This document shows positions 16,481-24,294 of a DNA stretch of 40,840 nucleotides, piece after piece; the stretch's first letter is position 1; the number at the start of each line of letters is the position of its first letter. A program made the translations under genes and the position numbers. The notes under the pieces were generated by a model, which worked only from the letters and a program-made list of their open reading frames with translations, did not search any database and had not been told where the DNA came from. Origin of the DNA: CAYUVH01 sp964448135. Lineage in GTDB: Bacteria > Verrucomicrobiota > Verrucomicrobiia > Limisphaerales > UBA8199. Location: the NCBI GenBank assembly GCA_964448135.1, contig CAYUVH010000045.1, forward strand, positions 1 to 40,840, given 5' to 3'.

Positions 16481-18139
16481 ATGGACAGGCTAAGTGACCA
16501 GGATTTGCTAAAGGAATACGCGACCCGAAGCTCGGAGCCCGCTTTCGCCGAGTTGGTGCGCCGCCATACGGACCTGGTCTATTCGGCTGCGTTGCGCATG
16601 GTCGGCAACCCTCAACAGGCGGAGGACGTGACCCAGGGCGCATTCCTGGCTCTCGCCCAAAACTCGAAACAATTGCATGGGCGTGCCGTTATTTCCGGCT
16701 GGTTGCATCATACGGCACGAAATATTGCCGCCAACACCGTACGCACCGACGTCCGCCGCCGCGTCCGGGAACAGGAGGCCGCCGTCATGAACGAAATACT
16801 TGCCGACGGACAAGAAGTCGCGTGGGAACAAATCTCCCCGCAGCTCGACTCCGCCCTGGCCGAATTGAATGAAGCAGAGCGCGATGCCGTGATGCTGCGG
16901 TACTTCGAACGCAAAAGCGCCCGGGAAATGGCGTCGCTGCTCGGGCTGTCCGAGGAAGCCGCGCAGAAGCGCGCCAATCGCGCGACGGAAAAACTTCGCG
17001 AGTATTATCACCGCAACGGCGTGACGGTAGGGGCCGGCGTGCTCGCCGCGCTCTTGTCCGCCCACGCGGTGCAGGCCGCCCCGGCCGGCCTGGCCGCCAG
17101 CATCATCACCGCCCTGGCCCTGGGCGGAGCCGGATTGGTTTCCACTGCAGCCATCACTACAACCAAGGCAATCGCCATGACAACATTACAGAAAACGGTT
17201 CTCGCCAGTATGCTTTTCACCGCGGTTGGCGTGGGGGTTTATGAGGCCGCACAGAATTCGCAATTACGTACCGCGAATGAGGCGTTGCAGCGCGAAGGCG
17301 AAATCCTGCGGATCGGCACCTCGGCGCTATCAAACAAACTCGTATCGTTGCGAAATAATTCGCGCCCCGCCGTGGCGGAGGCTCCGCTGAGCGCAAATGA
17401 ACGGAATGAGCTCTTGCGGTTGCGCGGCATGGCCGGCGTGGCGCGCCGCGCCAACGAAGATGCCGAAAAACTGCGCGCCCGCCTGGCACAGCAATCCAAA
17501 GAAAAGGACTCCAATGGCACTCCCATGACCGGAGTGATGGGTGATGCCATGAAGCAGGCCTTGGAACAGCAAGTGGAAGGCAAATTGTCGCGCCTGGTCG
17601 CCAGCCTTCATTTGACCCCCGAGCAGGCACAGGCTGCGCGCGCCATTTTAGCCAAGCAGCTCGAAGTGATGTCGGCCGGAATGCAGCAGGCATTCACAGG
17701 CAAATACAACAAGGATGAACTGACCCGGCTGGCCAAAGAAGGCGGAGACGCGGACGCAGGGATCCAGGCGTTGCTGAGCCCGGAGCAAAAAGCGAATTAT
17801 CTGACCTACCAGGAGGAGGAAAAGGCCTACAACGCGCGCCTCGTTGCGAACAGCGAATTGCTGCAGATGGAGGGCACGCTCAGGCTGAGCGCAGAACAGG
17901 AGGACCGGGTGTTCGCGGCGCTCTATCACACCACCATGGAGCAATTGTCCGGCTCCGCCAAAGCCCCGGCTGGCAGCCAGGGAGAACAGTTTCAATGGGT
18001 GCTGGATCAGAAAGCCAAGGCGATTGAGCCGCTACTGACGCCTGGCCAATTGGAGATTTACCGCAAGCAGCAGGCTTCGCAGGCCAAGCTCACCAAAGAT
18101 ATTCTCAGTAAGCTTGACGCATCAGGATCTGCGAAATAG
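16481..18139 (+). CDS. ECF-type sigma-70 factor fused to membrane segments and a periplasmic LTxxQ-like domain
   Basis: 552 aa. Residues 1 to about 178 are a group IV (ECF) sigma factor: region 2 includes FAELVRRHTDLVYSAALRMVG, QQAEDVTQGAFLALAQ and the -10 recognition part GWLHHTARNIAAN; region 4 is LNEAERDAVMLRYFERKSAREMASLLGLSEEAAQKRANRATEKL. It continues without a break into an Ala/Gly/Leu-rich hydrophobic stretch (about 181-222), a membrane helix (about 237-255), a predicted coiled coil (about 257-345) and a helical C-terminal region with four L[TS]xxQ motifs at 378-382, 432-436, 469-473 and 519-523, reminiscent of CpxP/Spy-type periplasmic sensors. ECF factors with long C-terminal extensions are known in Planctomycetes and Verrucomicrobia; the sensor reading is inference. 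No separate anti-sigma gene is adjacent. Confidence 0.9.
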   Translation: MDRLSDQDLLKEYATRSSEPAFAELVRRHTDLVYSAALRMVGNPQQAEDVTQGAFLALAQNSKQLHGRAVISGWLHHTARNIAANTVRTDVRRRVREQEAAVMNEILADGQEVAWEQISPQLDSALAELNEAERDAVMLRYFERKSAREMASLLGLSEEAAQKRANRATEKLREYYHRNGVTVGAGVLAALLSAHAVQAAPAGLAASIITALALGGAGLVSTAAITTTKAIAMTTLQKTVLASMLFTAVGVGVYEAAQNSQLRTANEALQREGEILRIGTSALSNKLVSLRNNSRPAVAEAPLSANERNELLRLRGMAGVARRANEDAEKLRARLAQQSKEKDSNGTPMTGVMGDAMKQALEQQVEGKLSRLVASLHLTPEQAQAARAILAKQLEVMSAGMQQAFTGKYNKDELTRLAKEGGDADAGIQALLSPEQKANYLTYQEEEKAYNARLVANSELLQMEGTLRLSAEQEDRVFAALYHTTMEQLSGSAKAPAGSQGEQFQWVLDQKAKAIEPLLTPGQLEIYRKQQASQAKLTKDILSKLDASGSAK

Positions 18140-18203
18140 AAAGCGCCTTCGGTCCGAGGCGCGGGTTCGCACTCGCGTCAAGAGGTCCCTGTTCATGAGT
18201 CAG

Positions 18204-19370
18204 TCATTTGGTCGCCTCATCCGCCACGCGACGGATCTCCAGAAACTGCTCGCGAGTATTGTCTCGCGCGCAAAGAATAATTTGCCCATCGGCGACCACG
18301 CACAAGGTCGATATATTCAGATCCGGCGCGTTGGTGAGCACCAGGACCTCGAACCGCCCGAGGAAGTGGTCCTTATCCTCCGTTCCGACGGTACCGCGGT
18401 AAAGCTTGAGTCCCGGACGCGGATCACTTTTCCAGTATTGGGAGACCGCCGGGGCCTTCCTGCCCGCGGGGATAAGAGGCCTGTGCTTTCCGTCGTATAG
18501 GACCTTCACTGCTTCCGCCGTGACACCATTCGTAATCATGGGCGTGGCTGCTTCCACCACCAGCGACTTGGCAGTCAGCTCCGGAGCAATCCGCCACAAG
18601 GTCGTTGCCACCTCTTGAGTGATGCTGGTGTCGCCCACCATGCCGGGGTCGCCAAGCATTTTTTGGATTTCGGGCGCGACCGACCGGGCCCGCGATCCAA
18701 ATCTGCTCAAGCCCGAGAGCGCATTCCACCGCACATCCACGCTCGAATCCTTCAGGGCGTCCGTCAGCGCGGGTATTACAACATCGGCATCACCACCAAT
18801 GCTCATCACGGCCGAGACGGCACAGAAGCGCACATGTGTATCAGGATCATGGAAGCGCCGGATCAAAACCGGCAAGGCCTCCCGGGCGCCTGGACCGATG
18901 TTTTGCAGCGATCTCGCCGTGTAACTTTGCGATGAAGGCGAAATGTTTTCCTCGTAAATCCTGACCAATTCCGGCACGGCGTTGACACCGTTTGTCCCCA
19001 GGACTCTGAACGCGTATTCGGCTTCCTCGTTCCGCGCGCTCGCGCGAACATAATGGATGTGCGTCCAAGGATGCCGCCCCGCCGCGTCCAACAACTTGAG
19101 CACCGGGGGCGGCGGGTCTTTCGCCCGCATCATCTTCAACAATGTCGGCACTGCGTTGCTGCCGATGGTGTGCAATGCCTGATCCGCCTCCCTCCAGCCG
19201 GGCGAGTTATATCGCGGTATGGCCGCGGAGGAGGCCACGTGGTGGTACAGCCAACTCGACAGCTTGCGGCCCTGGTAAACCGGTTCTCGCGGACCGATCG
19301 ACTGCCAGACCAGCAGTCCCAGGATGAGTGCCAATATCAGCCCGCTGATGATTCCCACCCGTTTCTTCAT
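18204..19370 (-). CDS. Membrane-anchored HEAT-repeat protein
   Basis: 388 aa. One N-terminal membrane helix or uncleaved signal anchor (residues 5-23, VGIISGLILALILGLLVWQ) is followed by helical repeats of the HEAT/PBS-lyase type, for example AREALPVLIRRFHDPDTHVRFCAVSAVMSI and VIPALTDALKDSSVDVRWNALSGLSRFG, each with the usual PAL..L.D....VR..A spacing. The C-terminal 100 residues (from about LYDGKHRPLIP) are not repeats and end in a small beta-rich segment. Likely a protein-interaction module facing the periplasm. It is convergent with the sigma-factor fusion (64-base gap) and divergent from murJ. No specific function can be assigned. Confidence 0.82.
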   Translation of the reverse strand: MKKRVGIISGLILALILGLLVWQSIGPREPVYQGRKLSSWLYHHVASSAAIPRYNSPGWREADQALHTIGSNAVPTLLKMMRAKDPPPPVLKLLDAAGRHPWTHIHYVRASARNEEAEYAFRVLGTNGVNAVPELVRIYEENISPSSQSYTARSLQNIGPGAREALPVLIRRFHDPDTHVRFCAVSAVMSIGGDADVVIPALTDALKDSSVDVRWNALSGLSRFGSRARSVAPEIQKMLGDPGMVGDTSITQEVATTLWRIAPELTAKSLVVEAATPMITNGVTAEAVKVLYDGKHRPLIPAGRKAPAVSQYWKSDPRPGLKLYRGTVGTEDKDHFLGRFEVLVLTNAPDLNISTLCVVADGQIILCARDNTREQFLEIRRVADEATK

Positions 19371-19514
19371 ACGCAGTCTACGACGTTCCTCTATCCCTTG
19401 AGCTTATGGGTTTGAGACGTTTTGGGCGATGGTACAATTCAGCAAATTACTCCGAAACCAATTTTAGCATTCAGCCTTTAGCATTTGGCAATCCCCCCTT
19501 ACCCTCCGCCCGCG

Positions 19515-21089
19515 ATGTCGCAAATGCTCAAATCGTCCGGCGCAATGGCCGCCGCGACCCTCGCCAGCCGGTTGCTGGGCCTGGTGCGCGAGATGGTCTA
19601 TGGGGCCTTCATGGGTAACAGCCCGGTGGCGAGCGCATTCAAGATGGCGTTCCAGATACCAAACCTGTTTCGCCGGCTGCTGGGCGAAGGAGCGTTGACG
19701 GCCGCCTTCATTCCCATCTTCAAGCACAAGGAAGTTGAGGAGGGTGAAGCCGAGATGTGGCGCACGGCCAATGCCGTGATCTCCGGACTGCTTGTCTCGG
19801 CGGCGGCGATCACGCTGGTGGGTATTCTGGCCATTTCGTTGGTATTGGCCCTCGGGGGCCTGGTCACCGATCCGCACACGCGCCTGATGCTGGACCTGCT
19901 GCGCTGGATGTTCCCCTACATGCTGCTCGTGTGCCTCGCCGCCGCGCTGATCGGCATGGCCAATGCCCGGGGACATTTTTTCATTCCGGCACTTGGCGCA
20001 GCGATTCTCAACATCGTCATGATTGCCAGCGTCCTGTTTCTCGCGCCGCACCTGGGCCCCACCAAGGACCAGCAAATCTTCGGTCTGGCCATTGGCGTGG
20101 TGGTGGCGGGCGTGGCACAGGTGCTGTTCCAATTGCCCAGCCTCTATCGCGAGGGTTTTCGTTATCGCTGGGTCACTCCGTGGCACGATCCATCGGTGCG
20201 GACCGTCGTTCGCCGGATGCTGCCGGGCTCGATCGGCGTGGCCGCATTCCAAATCAACGTGCTCATCATCTCCTGCATGTCGTTCTGGTTCGACCAGACC
20301 ATTCTGGCAACTTTTGACTATGCCGTGAAACTCATGGAACTGCCCCAGGGCATGTTCGGCATTTCACTCGCAACGTATCTGCTGCCCACGCTGACCGGCC
20401 TGGCGTCGAAAAAAGATTACGCCGGTTTCCGGCTTACGCTCAGCCAGGGCCTGAGCTATCTCACCTTCGCCAACCTCCTCGCTGCCAGCATCGCCCTCGG
20501 CCTGGCGGTGCCGATCGTGCGCCTCCTGTTCGAGCGCGGCGCATTCAACGGCGAGGTCACACAGCGTGTCGCCATGGCCCTCGCCTGCCTGGCACCCGGG
20601 CTGTTGATGTTTTCGATGAACAACATTCTCGCGCGCGCATTTTATGCCCTGCACGACATCAAGACGCCCATGAAAATCAGCCTCATTTGCCTGGGGCTGA
20701 ACCTGGTCTTCTCGCTCTATCTGGTGCAGCGCTATCGCGAATCCGGCCTCGCCGTGGCCAACACCCTCAGTGCGACCATCAATGTCGGCCTGCTCGTTTA
20801 CGCGCTGCGCCGAAAATTAACCCGCCTGGGGTTGAAGGAGTTGGGGCGAACCCTGCTGGTGCTGGTTCCGCTGGCGGTGGTGACCGGTATCTTCGCCTTC
20901 CAACTCGGCCAGATTTGGGAAAACCACCTGGGCCACCGAAACCTGCTCCTCAAACTCGGGGCGGTGTTCGTTCCCGGCGGCATTGCCACCGGCGGATACT
21001 GGCTGGCCGCGATCCTGCTCAAAGTCCCCGCCGCGAGCGAAACGTCGGACATGCTGATCGCCAGGTTCCGCGGACGGCGAAAACATTAG
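19515..21089 (+). CDS. murJ: MurJ (MviN) lipid II flippase
   Basis: 524 aa polytopic inner-membrane protein of the MOP superfamily that flips lipid II for peptidoglycan synthesis. The N-terminal signature ATLASRLLGLVREMVYGAFMG and FKMAFQIPNLFRRLLGEGALTAAFIPIF is diagnostic; later blocks include VKLMELPQGMFGISLATYLLPTL and RAFYALHDIKTPMKISL. About 14 hydrophobic segments are visible. I chose the ATG at 19515 (MSQMLKSSG); a TTG at 19485 extends the frame with Pro-rich residues and seems less likely. No recognisable Shine-Dalgarno precedes it. Neighbours are a response regulator downstream and a HEAT protein upstream on the other strand. Confidence 0.96.
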   Translation: MSQMLKSSGAMAAATLASRLLGLVREMVYGAFMGNSPVASAFKMAFQIPNLFRRLLGEGALTAAFIPIFKHKEVEEGEAEMWRTANAVISGLLVSAAAITLVGILAISLVLALGGLVTDPHTRLMLDLLRWMFPYMLLVCLAAALIGMANARGHFFIPALGAAILNIVMIASVLFLAPHLGPTKDQQIFGLAIGVVVAGVAQVLFQLPSLYREGFRYRWVTPWHDPSVRTVVRRMLPGSIGVAAFQINVLIISCMSFWFDQTILATFDYAVKLMELPQGMFGISLATYLLPTLTGLASKKDYAGFRLTLSQGLSYLTFANLLAASIALGLAVPIVRLLFERGAFNGEVTQRVAMALACLAPGLLMFSMNNILARAFYALHDIKTPMKISLICLGLNLVFSLYLVQRYRESGLAVANTLSATINVGLLVYALRRKLTRLGLKELGRTLLVLVPLAVVTGIFAFQLGQIWENHLGHRNLLLKLGAVFVPGGIATGGYWLAAILLKVPAASETSDMLIARFRGRRKH

Positions 21090-21120
21090 CGGCACAGCCC
21101 TTGTGTTCCCCGCGAAACCG

Positions 21121-21136
21121 CCGCATATTCATGCGG
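21121..21136 (-). promoter_or_regulatory. 16-bp near-palindrome, CCGCATGWWTRTGCGG family, copy 1
   Basis: On the minus strand this reads CCGCATGAATATGCGG: a perfect 5-bp outer stem (CCGCA/TGCGG) around six bases. It lies 31 bases after the murJ stop and 60 bases before the response-regulator start. Three other intergenic copies occur at 22882, 27266 and 35139. It could be an operator, an RNA hairpin or a small dispersed repeat. Confidence 0.45.
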
Positions 21137-21196
21137 TTGTTCGAAGCGGCGCTCCGTGTCACATAAGGCAGTGTGAGCGCCCGACTTGCGGAAGAC

Positions 21197-21823
21197 ATGC
21201 CGATCAAAGTAGCCATCGTGGATGACGACGAGGGCATCCGGGCGAGCCTCGCCGCGCTCATCAAGCGCGCACCCGCCCTGCGACTCTCGGGCGATTACCC
21301 GGACTCGGAAACGGCGCTGAAGGAAATCCCCCGTAAACCGCCGGATGTTGTCCTCATGGACATCAACCTGCCCGGCCTCAACGGCGTGGAATGTGTCCGC
21401 CAACTGAAGACTTCTGTGCCCGAGGTGCAGTTCCTCATGCTTACTGTTTATGAGGACAGCGATTCGCTTTTCAATTCCCTGAAGGCTGGCGCCAGCGGCT
21501 ATCTCCTGAAACGAACGGCAGCGGCGCGTCTGCTGGAGGCCATTCGCGACGTGTATGGCGGTGGTTCACCCATGACGCCGCAACTCGCCCGGCGTGTCGT
21601 ACAGTTTTTCTCCAAGCCCCGGGAGGGCGAATCATCCGTTGCCCGACTTACGCCGGGAGAGCGAGAGTTTCTGGATCAACTGGCCAACGGTTATGCCTAC
21701 AAAGAAATCGCCGACCGCATGACTATCAGCATCGATACCGTGCGCAGCTACGTGCGAACAGTGTATGAGAAGCTGCATGTCCATTCCCGCACGGAGGCGG
21801 TGGTGAAGTATCTGCGGGGATAA
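21197..21823 (+). CDS. NarL/FixJ-type response regulator
   Basis: 208 aa two-domain transcription regulator. The receiver domain (about 1-120) has the acidic pocket VDDDEG (Asp9-Asp11), the phospho-acceptor Asp55 in VVLMDINLPG, Thr83 in MLTVYED and Lys105 in GYLLKRT. The LuxR-type helix-turn-helix (about 151-205) reads LTPGEREFLDQLANGYAYKEIA and TVRSYVRTVYEKLHVHSRTEAV. The ATG at 21197 gives the canonical MPIKVAIVDDD start; a GTG at 21173 would add eight residues. No histidine kinase is adjacent, so it is an orphan within the window and its signal and targets are unknown. Confidence 0.94.
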   Translation: MPIKVAIVDDDEGIRASLAALIKRAPALRLSGDYPDSETALKEIPRKPPDVVLMDINLPGLNGVECVRQLKTSVPEVQFLMLTVYEDSDSLFNSLKAGASGYLLKRTAAARLLEAIRDVYGGGSPMTPQLARRVVQFFSKPREGESSVARLTPGEREFLDQLANGYAYKEIADRMTISIDTVRSYVRTVYEKLHVHSRTEAVVKYLRG

Positions 21824-21830
21824 ACTGTCC

Positions 21831-21923
21831 GTAGCAGCCGAGGTGACGAGGCTCCATATTTCCGGATGCCAACATGCGCCCGATCAAAGAGAGCCTCGTT
21901 ATCCCGCCTTGCGGGACTGCTAC
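21831..21923. repeat. 93-bp imperfect inverted-repeat element between convergent genes
   Basis: The outer ends GTAGCAG (21831-21837) and CTGCTAC (21917-21923) pair, as do the inner arms ACGAGGCTC (21846-21854) and GAGCCTCGT (21891-21899). A further small hairpin CCCGC-CTT-GCGGG (21903-21915) sits inside the right arm. The element fills the 110-base gap between the response-regulator stop and the convergent pseudopilin stop. It has no T-tract in the right place for an intrinsic terminator; it resembles a REP/MITE-like mobile hairpin repeat, or may serve as a two-way transcription barrier. Confidence 0.6.
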
Positions 21924-21933
21924 AAAAAAGAAA

Positions 21934-22776
21934 TCAAGGAAGCGCCGTCGTTCGCTCCTGGAGCCAGAGCAAATCGTTATTCGGGTTCGCCGGTATCGTT
22001 GAGGAGCTGGAGTTAATCGCGGTCCTGGTCACGGGACGATCTTTCACGCTGGAGTCGCTCCACTTCCGGATCTCCGCGTGCCCATCCGCAAACGCCAGCG
22101 AGCCGCTGCCGCCATGGTAGCTGGCGGGGACATCGCGCCATTGCGCGGTGGTGTCCATCTCGACGCGGAAGAATCCGTCGTTGATCGAATCCGCATGCTC
22201 ATCAATGAAGACCCACGCGAGGGACGGCGCGGGCTTGGTGATTTGGGATTGCTTGTAAAACAGGGAGTAATTGTTGTTCCCACCGTATTGGTTGAGCACC
22301 GGCGGCTCCGTGCTGAGGCCGCCCATCATTCCGTTCATGGAAATGCTGCGCACGCGCGTGCCTTTCGAGCCCTGCGTCTTGTCGCCCGGACAACGATAGA
22401 TGCCGGTAGACCGGTTGCAATAAGGGCCCAGCAAGGACTGCGTCAGCTTTGGCGTGTCGTAATTGTCGCTGTTGGGTGGTGAAGGCGGATTATCCCAGCC
22501 CAATACGCCGGAGACCCAGCTCGGTTGCGTGGAGGCGGTGGTCGAAGCGTTGGGGGCGAGCGTGCCGTTGTTGTCGTCGGCATACATCACCCAGGCGTAG
22601 CTCAACTGCTTGAGATTACTCTGACAGGAGACGCGCTCGGCTTTCAATTTCGCGCGGCCCAGCGCCGGCAGGAGCATGGCGGCGAGAATGGCGATGATGG
22701 CAATCACAACCAGCAACTCGATCAGGGTGAAACCGGGGGACTTGGCAGTCCTGATGTCAGCCGTGCTACGGCACAT
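21934..22776 (-). CDS. Prepilin-like protein with H-X9-DG C-terminal motif
   Basis: 280 aa. The leader MCRSTADIRTAKSPG|FTLIELLVVIAIIAI is a prepilin peptidase site followed by the conserved pilin helix with Glu+5; the next segment AAMLLPALGRAKLKAERVSCQSNLKQL is very similar to that of the pseudopilin at 3679-4338. The C-terminal domain contains YHGGSGSLAFADGHAEI, an exact His-X9-Asp-Gly spacing, preceded by WVFIDEHADSINDG. Such proteins are abundant in Verrucomicrobia/Planctomycetes and usually sit away from secretion operons, as here. Likely membrane- or fibre-associated; function unknown. Convergent with the response regulator, divergent from the Sel1 gene. Confidence 0.9.
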   Translation of the reverse strand: MCRSTADIRTAKSPGFTLIELLVVIAIIAILAAMLLPALGRAKLKAERVSCQSNLKQLSYAWVMYADDNNGTLAPNASTTASTQPSWVSGVLGWDNPPSPPNSDNYDTPKLTQSLLGPYCNRSTGIYRCPGDKTQGSKGTRVRSISMNGMMGGLSTEPPVLNQYGGNNNYSLFYKQSQITKPAPSLAWVFIDEHADSINDGFFRVEMDTTAQWRDVPASYHGGSGSLAFADGHAEIRKWSDSSVKDRPVTRTAINSSSSTIPANPNNDLLWLQERTTALP

Positions 22777-22881
22777 AGGTCATGCGTGTTTTTGAAAAAT
22801 CGCCAGTGAATGAGCAAGCGTCAACTCTATTCAGCATCGCAGTGCTGCTTCCTTCGTACACGCCCGCCGGTCTGCCTGCAA

Positions 22882-22897
22882 CCGCATGAATGTGCGG
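22882..22897 (+). promoter_or_regulatory. 16-bp near-palindrome, CCGCATGWWTRTGCGG family, copy 2
   Basis: CCGCATGAATGTGCGG in the spacer between the divergent pseudopilin and Sel1 genes, 56 bases before the Sel1 ATG. Between two divergent gene starts a terminator role is unlikely, so for this copy an operator or a dispersed repeat is the better reading. Confidence 0.45.
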
Positions 22898-22953
22898 TCG
22901 CATTCGCCATTTTCCATTGGCCCAATGCGCCCGGTAGTCTATTCTGTCTGCGC

Positions 22954-24051
22954 ATGAAAGCTCTGGCATCCCCGCGCGGACCGGCGCTCCCTGCGTGCGT
23001 CGCCGCGCTGTTGACCCTCACCTCCATCGTCCATGGACAAACCCCAGAGTTGAAGGAGATCATCTCCCACGCCGAAAAAGGCGAAGCCGAGGCGCAGAAC
23101 ACCGTCGGCCTGGCTTACAAAAACGGACGCGGTGTGACCGCCGATCCCGCCCAGGCCCGCAAGTGGTTCAAGCTCGCCGCCGACCAGGGCAACGCCGCCG
23201 CGCAACGCAACCTGGGCATCCTTTACGCCGAAGCGACCGGTTCGGATCGCGACATGACCCAGGCCCTGGTCTGGCTGCGCAAAGCGGCCGACCAGAATTT
23301 CTCCTCCGCGCAGGCCTATCTCGCCATGTTGTTGATCGAAGGCAAAGCCACTCCCACCGACCCCGGCGAGGCGCTGAAGTGGTTGCGAAAATCCGCCGAC
23401 GCCAACTACGCGCAGGCCCAGGACGATCTGGGTGTCATTTTACTCGAGGGCAAAGGCGTTCCGGCGGATGCGACCGAAGCAGTGGCGTGGTTACGGAAGG
23501 CGGCGGCGCAAAATTACGCTTCCGCGCAGGATCATCTGGCCAACCTTTACATCGAAGGCAAAGGCGTCCACCAGGACGATAAGAAGGCGCTCGAACTCTA
23601 CAGCCAAGCGGTGGTGCAGGATTACGCCGCCTCGCAAAGCACGCTCGGGTGGATGTACATGGAAGGCAGAGGCATTCCGCAGGACGATGCGCAGGCGGTG
23701 AAACTCTTCCGCCGCGCCGCGGCGCAGGATTACGCCTCCGCCCAGAATCAATTGGGGATGATGTACGAAAAAGGCCGCGGTGTGACGCAGGACTTTACGC
23801 AGGCGGCGGATTGGTATCGGAAGGCGGCCGTCCGCGGCTACGGCGGCGCGCAGAATAATCTCGCGATCGCCTACGCGCTGGGACAGGGCGTGCCGAAGGA
23901 TGCGAAGGAAGCTTGCAAGTGGTTCGCCCTCGCGGCGACGCATGGAGACACCAACCGGGCGGATTTGAAAGAATCCGCCGCGAAGCAACTCACCCCCCAG
24001 CAGCTAATCGAGGTCGATAAGAGCGTGCAGGAATTTGCCCCGCAGAAGTGA
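22954..24051 (+). CDS. Secreted Sel1-repeat protein
   Basis: 365 aa. The ATG at 22954 gives a classical signal peptide (MKALASPRGPALPACVAALL..., cleavage probably after VHG in SIVHGQT); the frame is open further upstream but those residues do not look like a leader. Eight successive 36-residue Sel1-like repeats follow, with the pattern AQ..LG..Y..G.GV..D...A..W.RKAA, for example YASAQNQLGMMYEKGRGV. They should form an alpha-solenoid for protein binding in the periplasm or outside. The tail LTPQQLIEVDKSVQEFAPQK is non-repeat. Sel1 proteins often act as adaptors; no partner is evident. A CCGCATG-type palindrome lies upstream. Confidence 0.9.
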   Translation: MKALASPRGPALPACVAALLTLTSIVHGQTPELKEIISHAEKGEAEAQNTVGLAYKNGRGVTADPAQARKWFKLAADQGNAAAQRNLGILYAEATGSDRDMTQALVWLRKAADQNFSSAQAYLAMLLIEGKATPTDPGEALKWLRKSADANYAQAQDDLGVILLEGKGVPADATEAVAWLRKAAAQNYASAQDHLANLYIEGKGVHQDDKKALELYSQAVVQDYAASQSTLGWMYMEGRGIPQDDAQAVKLFRRAAAQDYASAQNQLGMMYEKGRGVTQDFTQAADWYRKAAVRGYGGAQNNLAIAYALGQGVPKDAKEACKWFALAATHGDTNRADLKESAAKQLTPQQLIEVDKSVQEFAPQK

Positions 24052-24061
24052 TCTGGTTCGC

Positions 24062-24286
24062 TTAACCGACCGCGTCTTCTTCCACGTCGAGACCGTCAGG
24101 GAACATCAAGCCGGCACACTCCGCGAAATTTGCCAGGTTCGGGACTTGGATTGACTCCAGCGGCAGGGCCGCGCCGGCCGGCGCCGCGGACTGCAAATCC
24201 GCCGACAGATCCGGCCGATAGTCGTTCCCCGCTTCACTCGAATTAAACTCCTTCCGCATCAGGAGCGAGATCAGACTGGGCCACAT
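24062..24286 (-). CDS. Possible small acidic protein (74 aa), unknown
   Basis: The ATG at 24286 lies 8 bases after the stop of the large secreted protein on the same strand, and AAGG overlapping that stop codon gives a well-placed ribosome binding site, so translational coupling is plausible. The product has a mildly hydrophobic start (MWPSLISLLMRKEF), a Pro/Ala/Leu-rich middle and an acidic end (MFPDGLDVEEDAVG); one cysteine. No family recognised. Chance remains possible: the frame is short and lies in the gap before the convergent Sel1 stop, 10 bases away. Confidence 0.42.
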   Translation of the reverse strand: MWPSLISLLMRKEFNSSEAGNDYRPDLSADLQSAAPAGAALPLESIQVPNLANFAECAGLMFPDGLDVEEDAVG

Positions 24287-24294
24287 GGTTTGCC

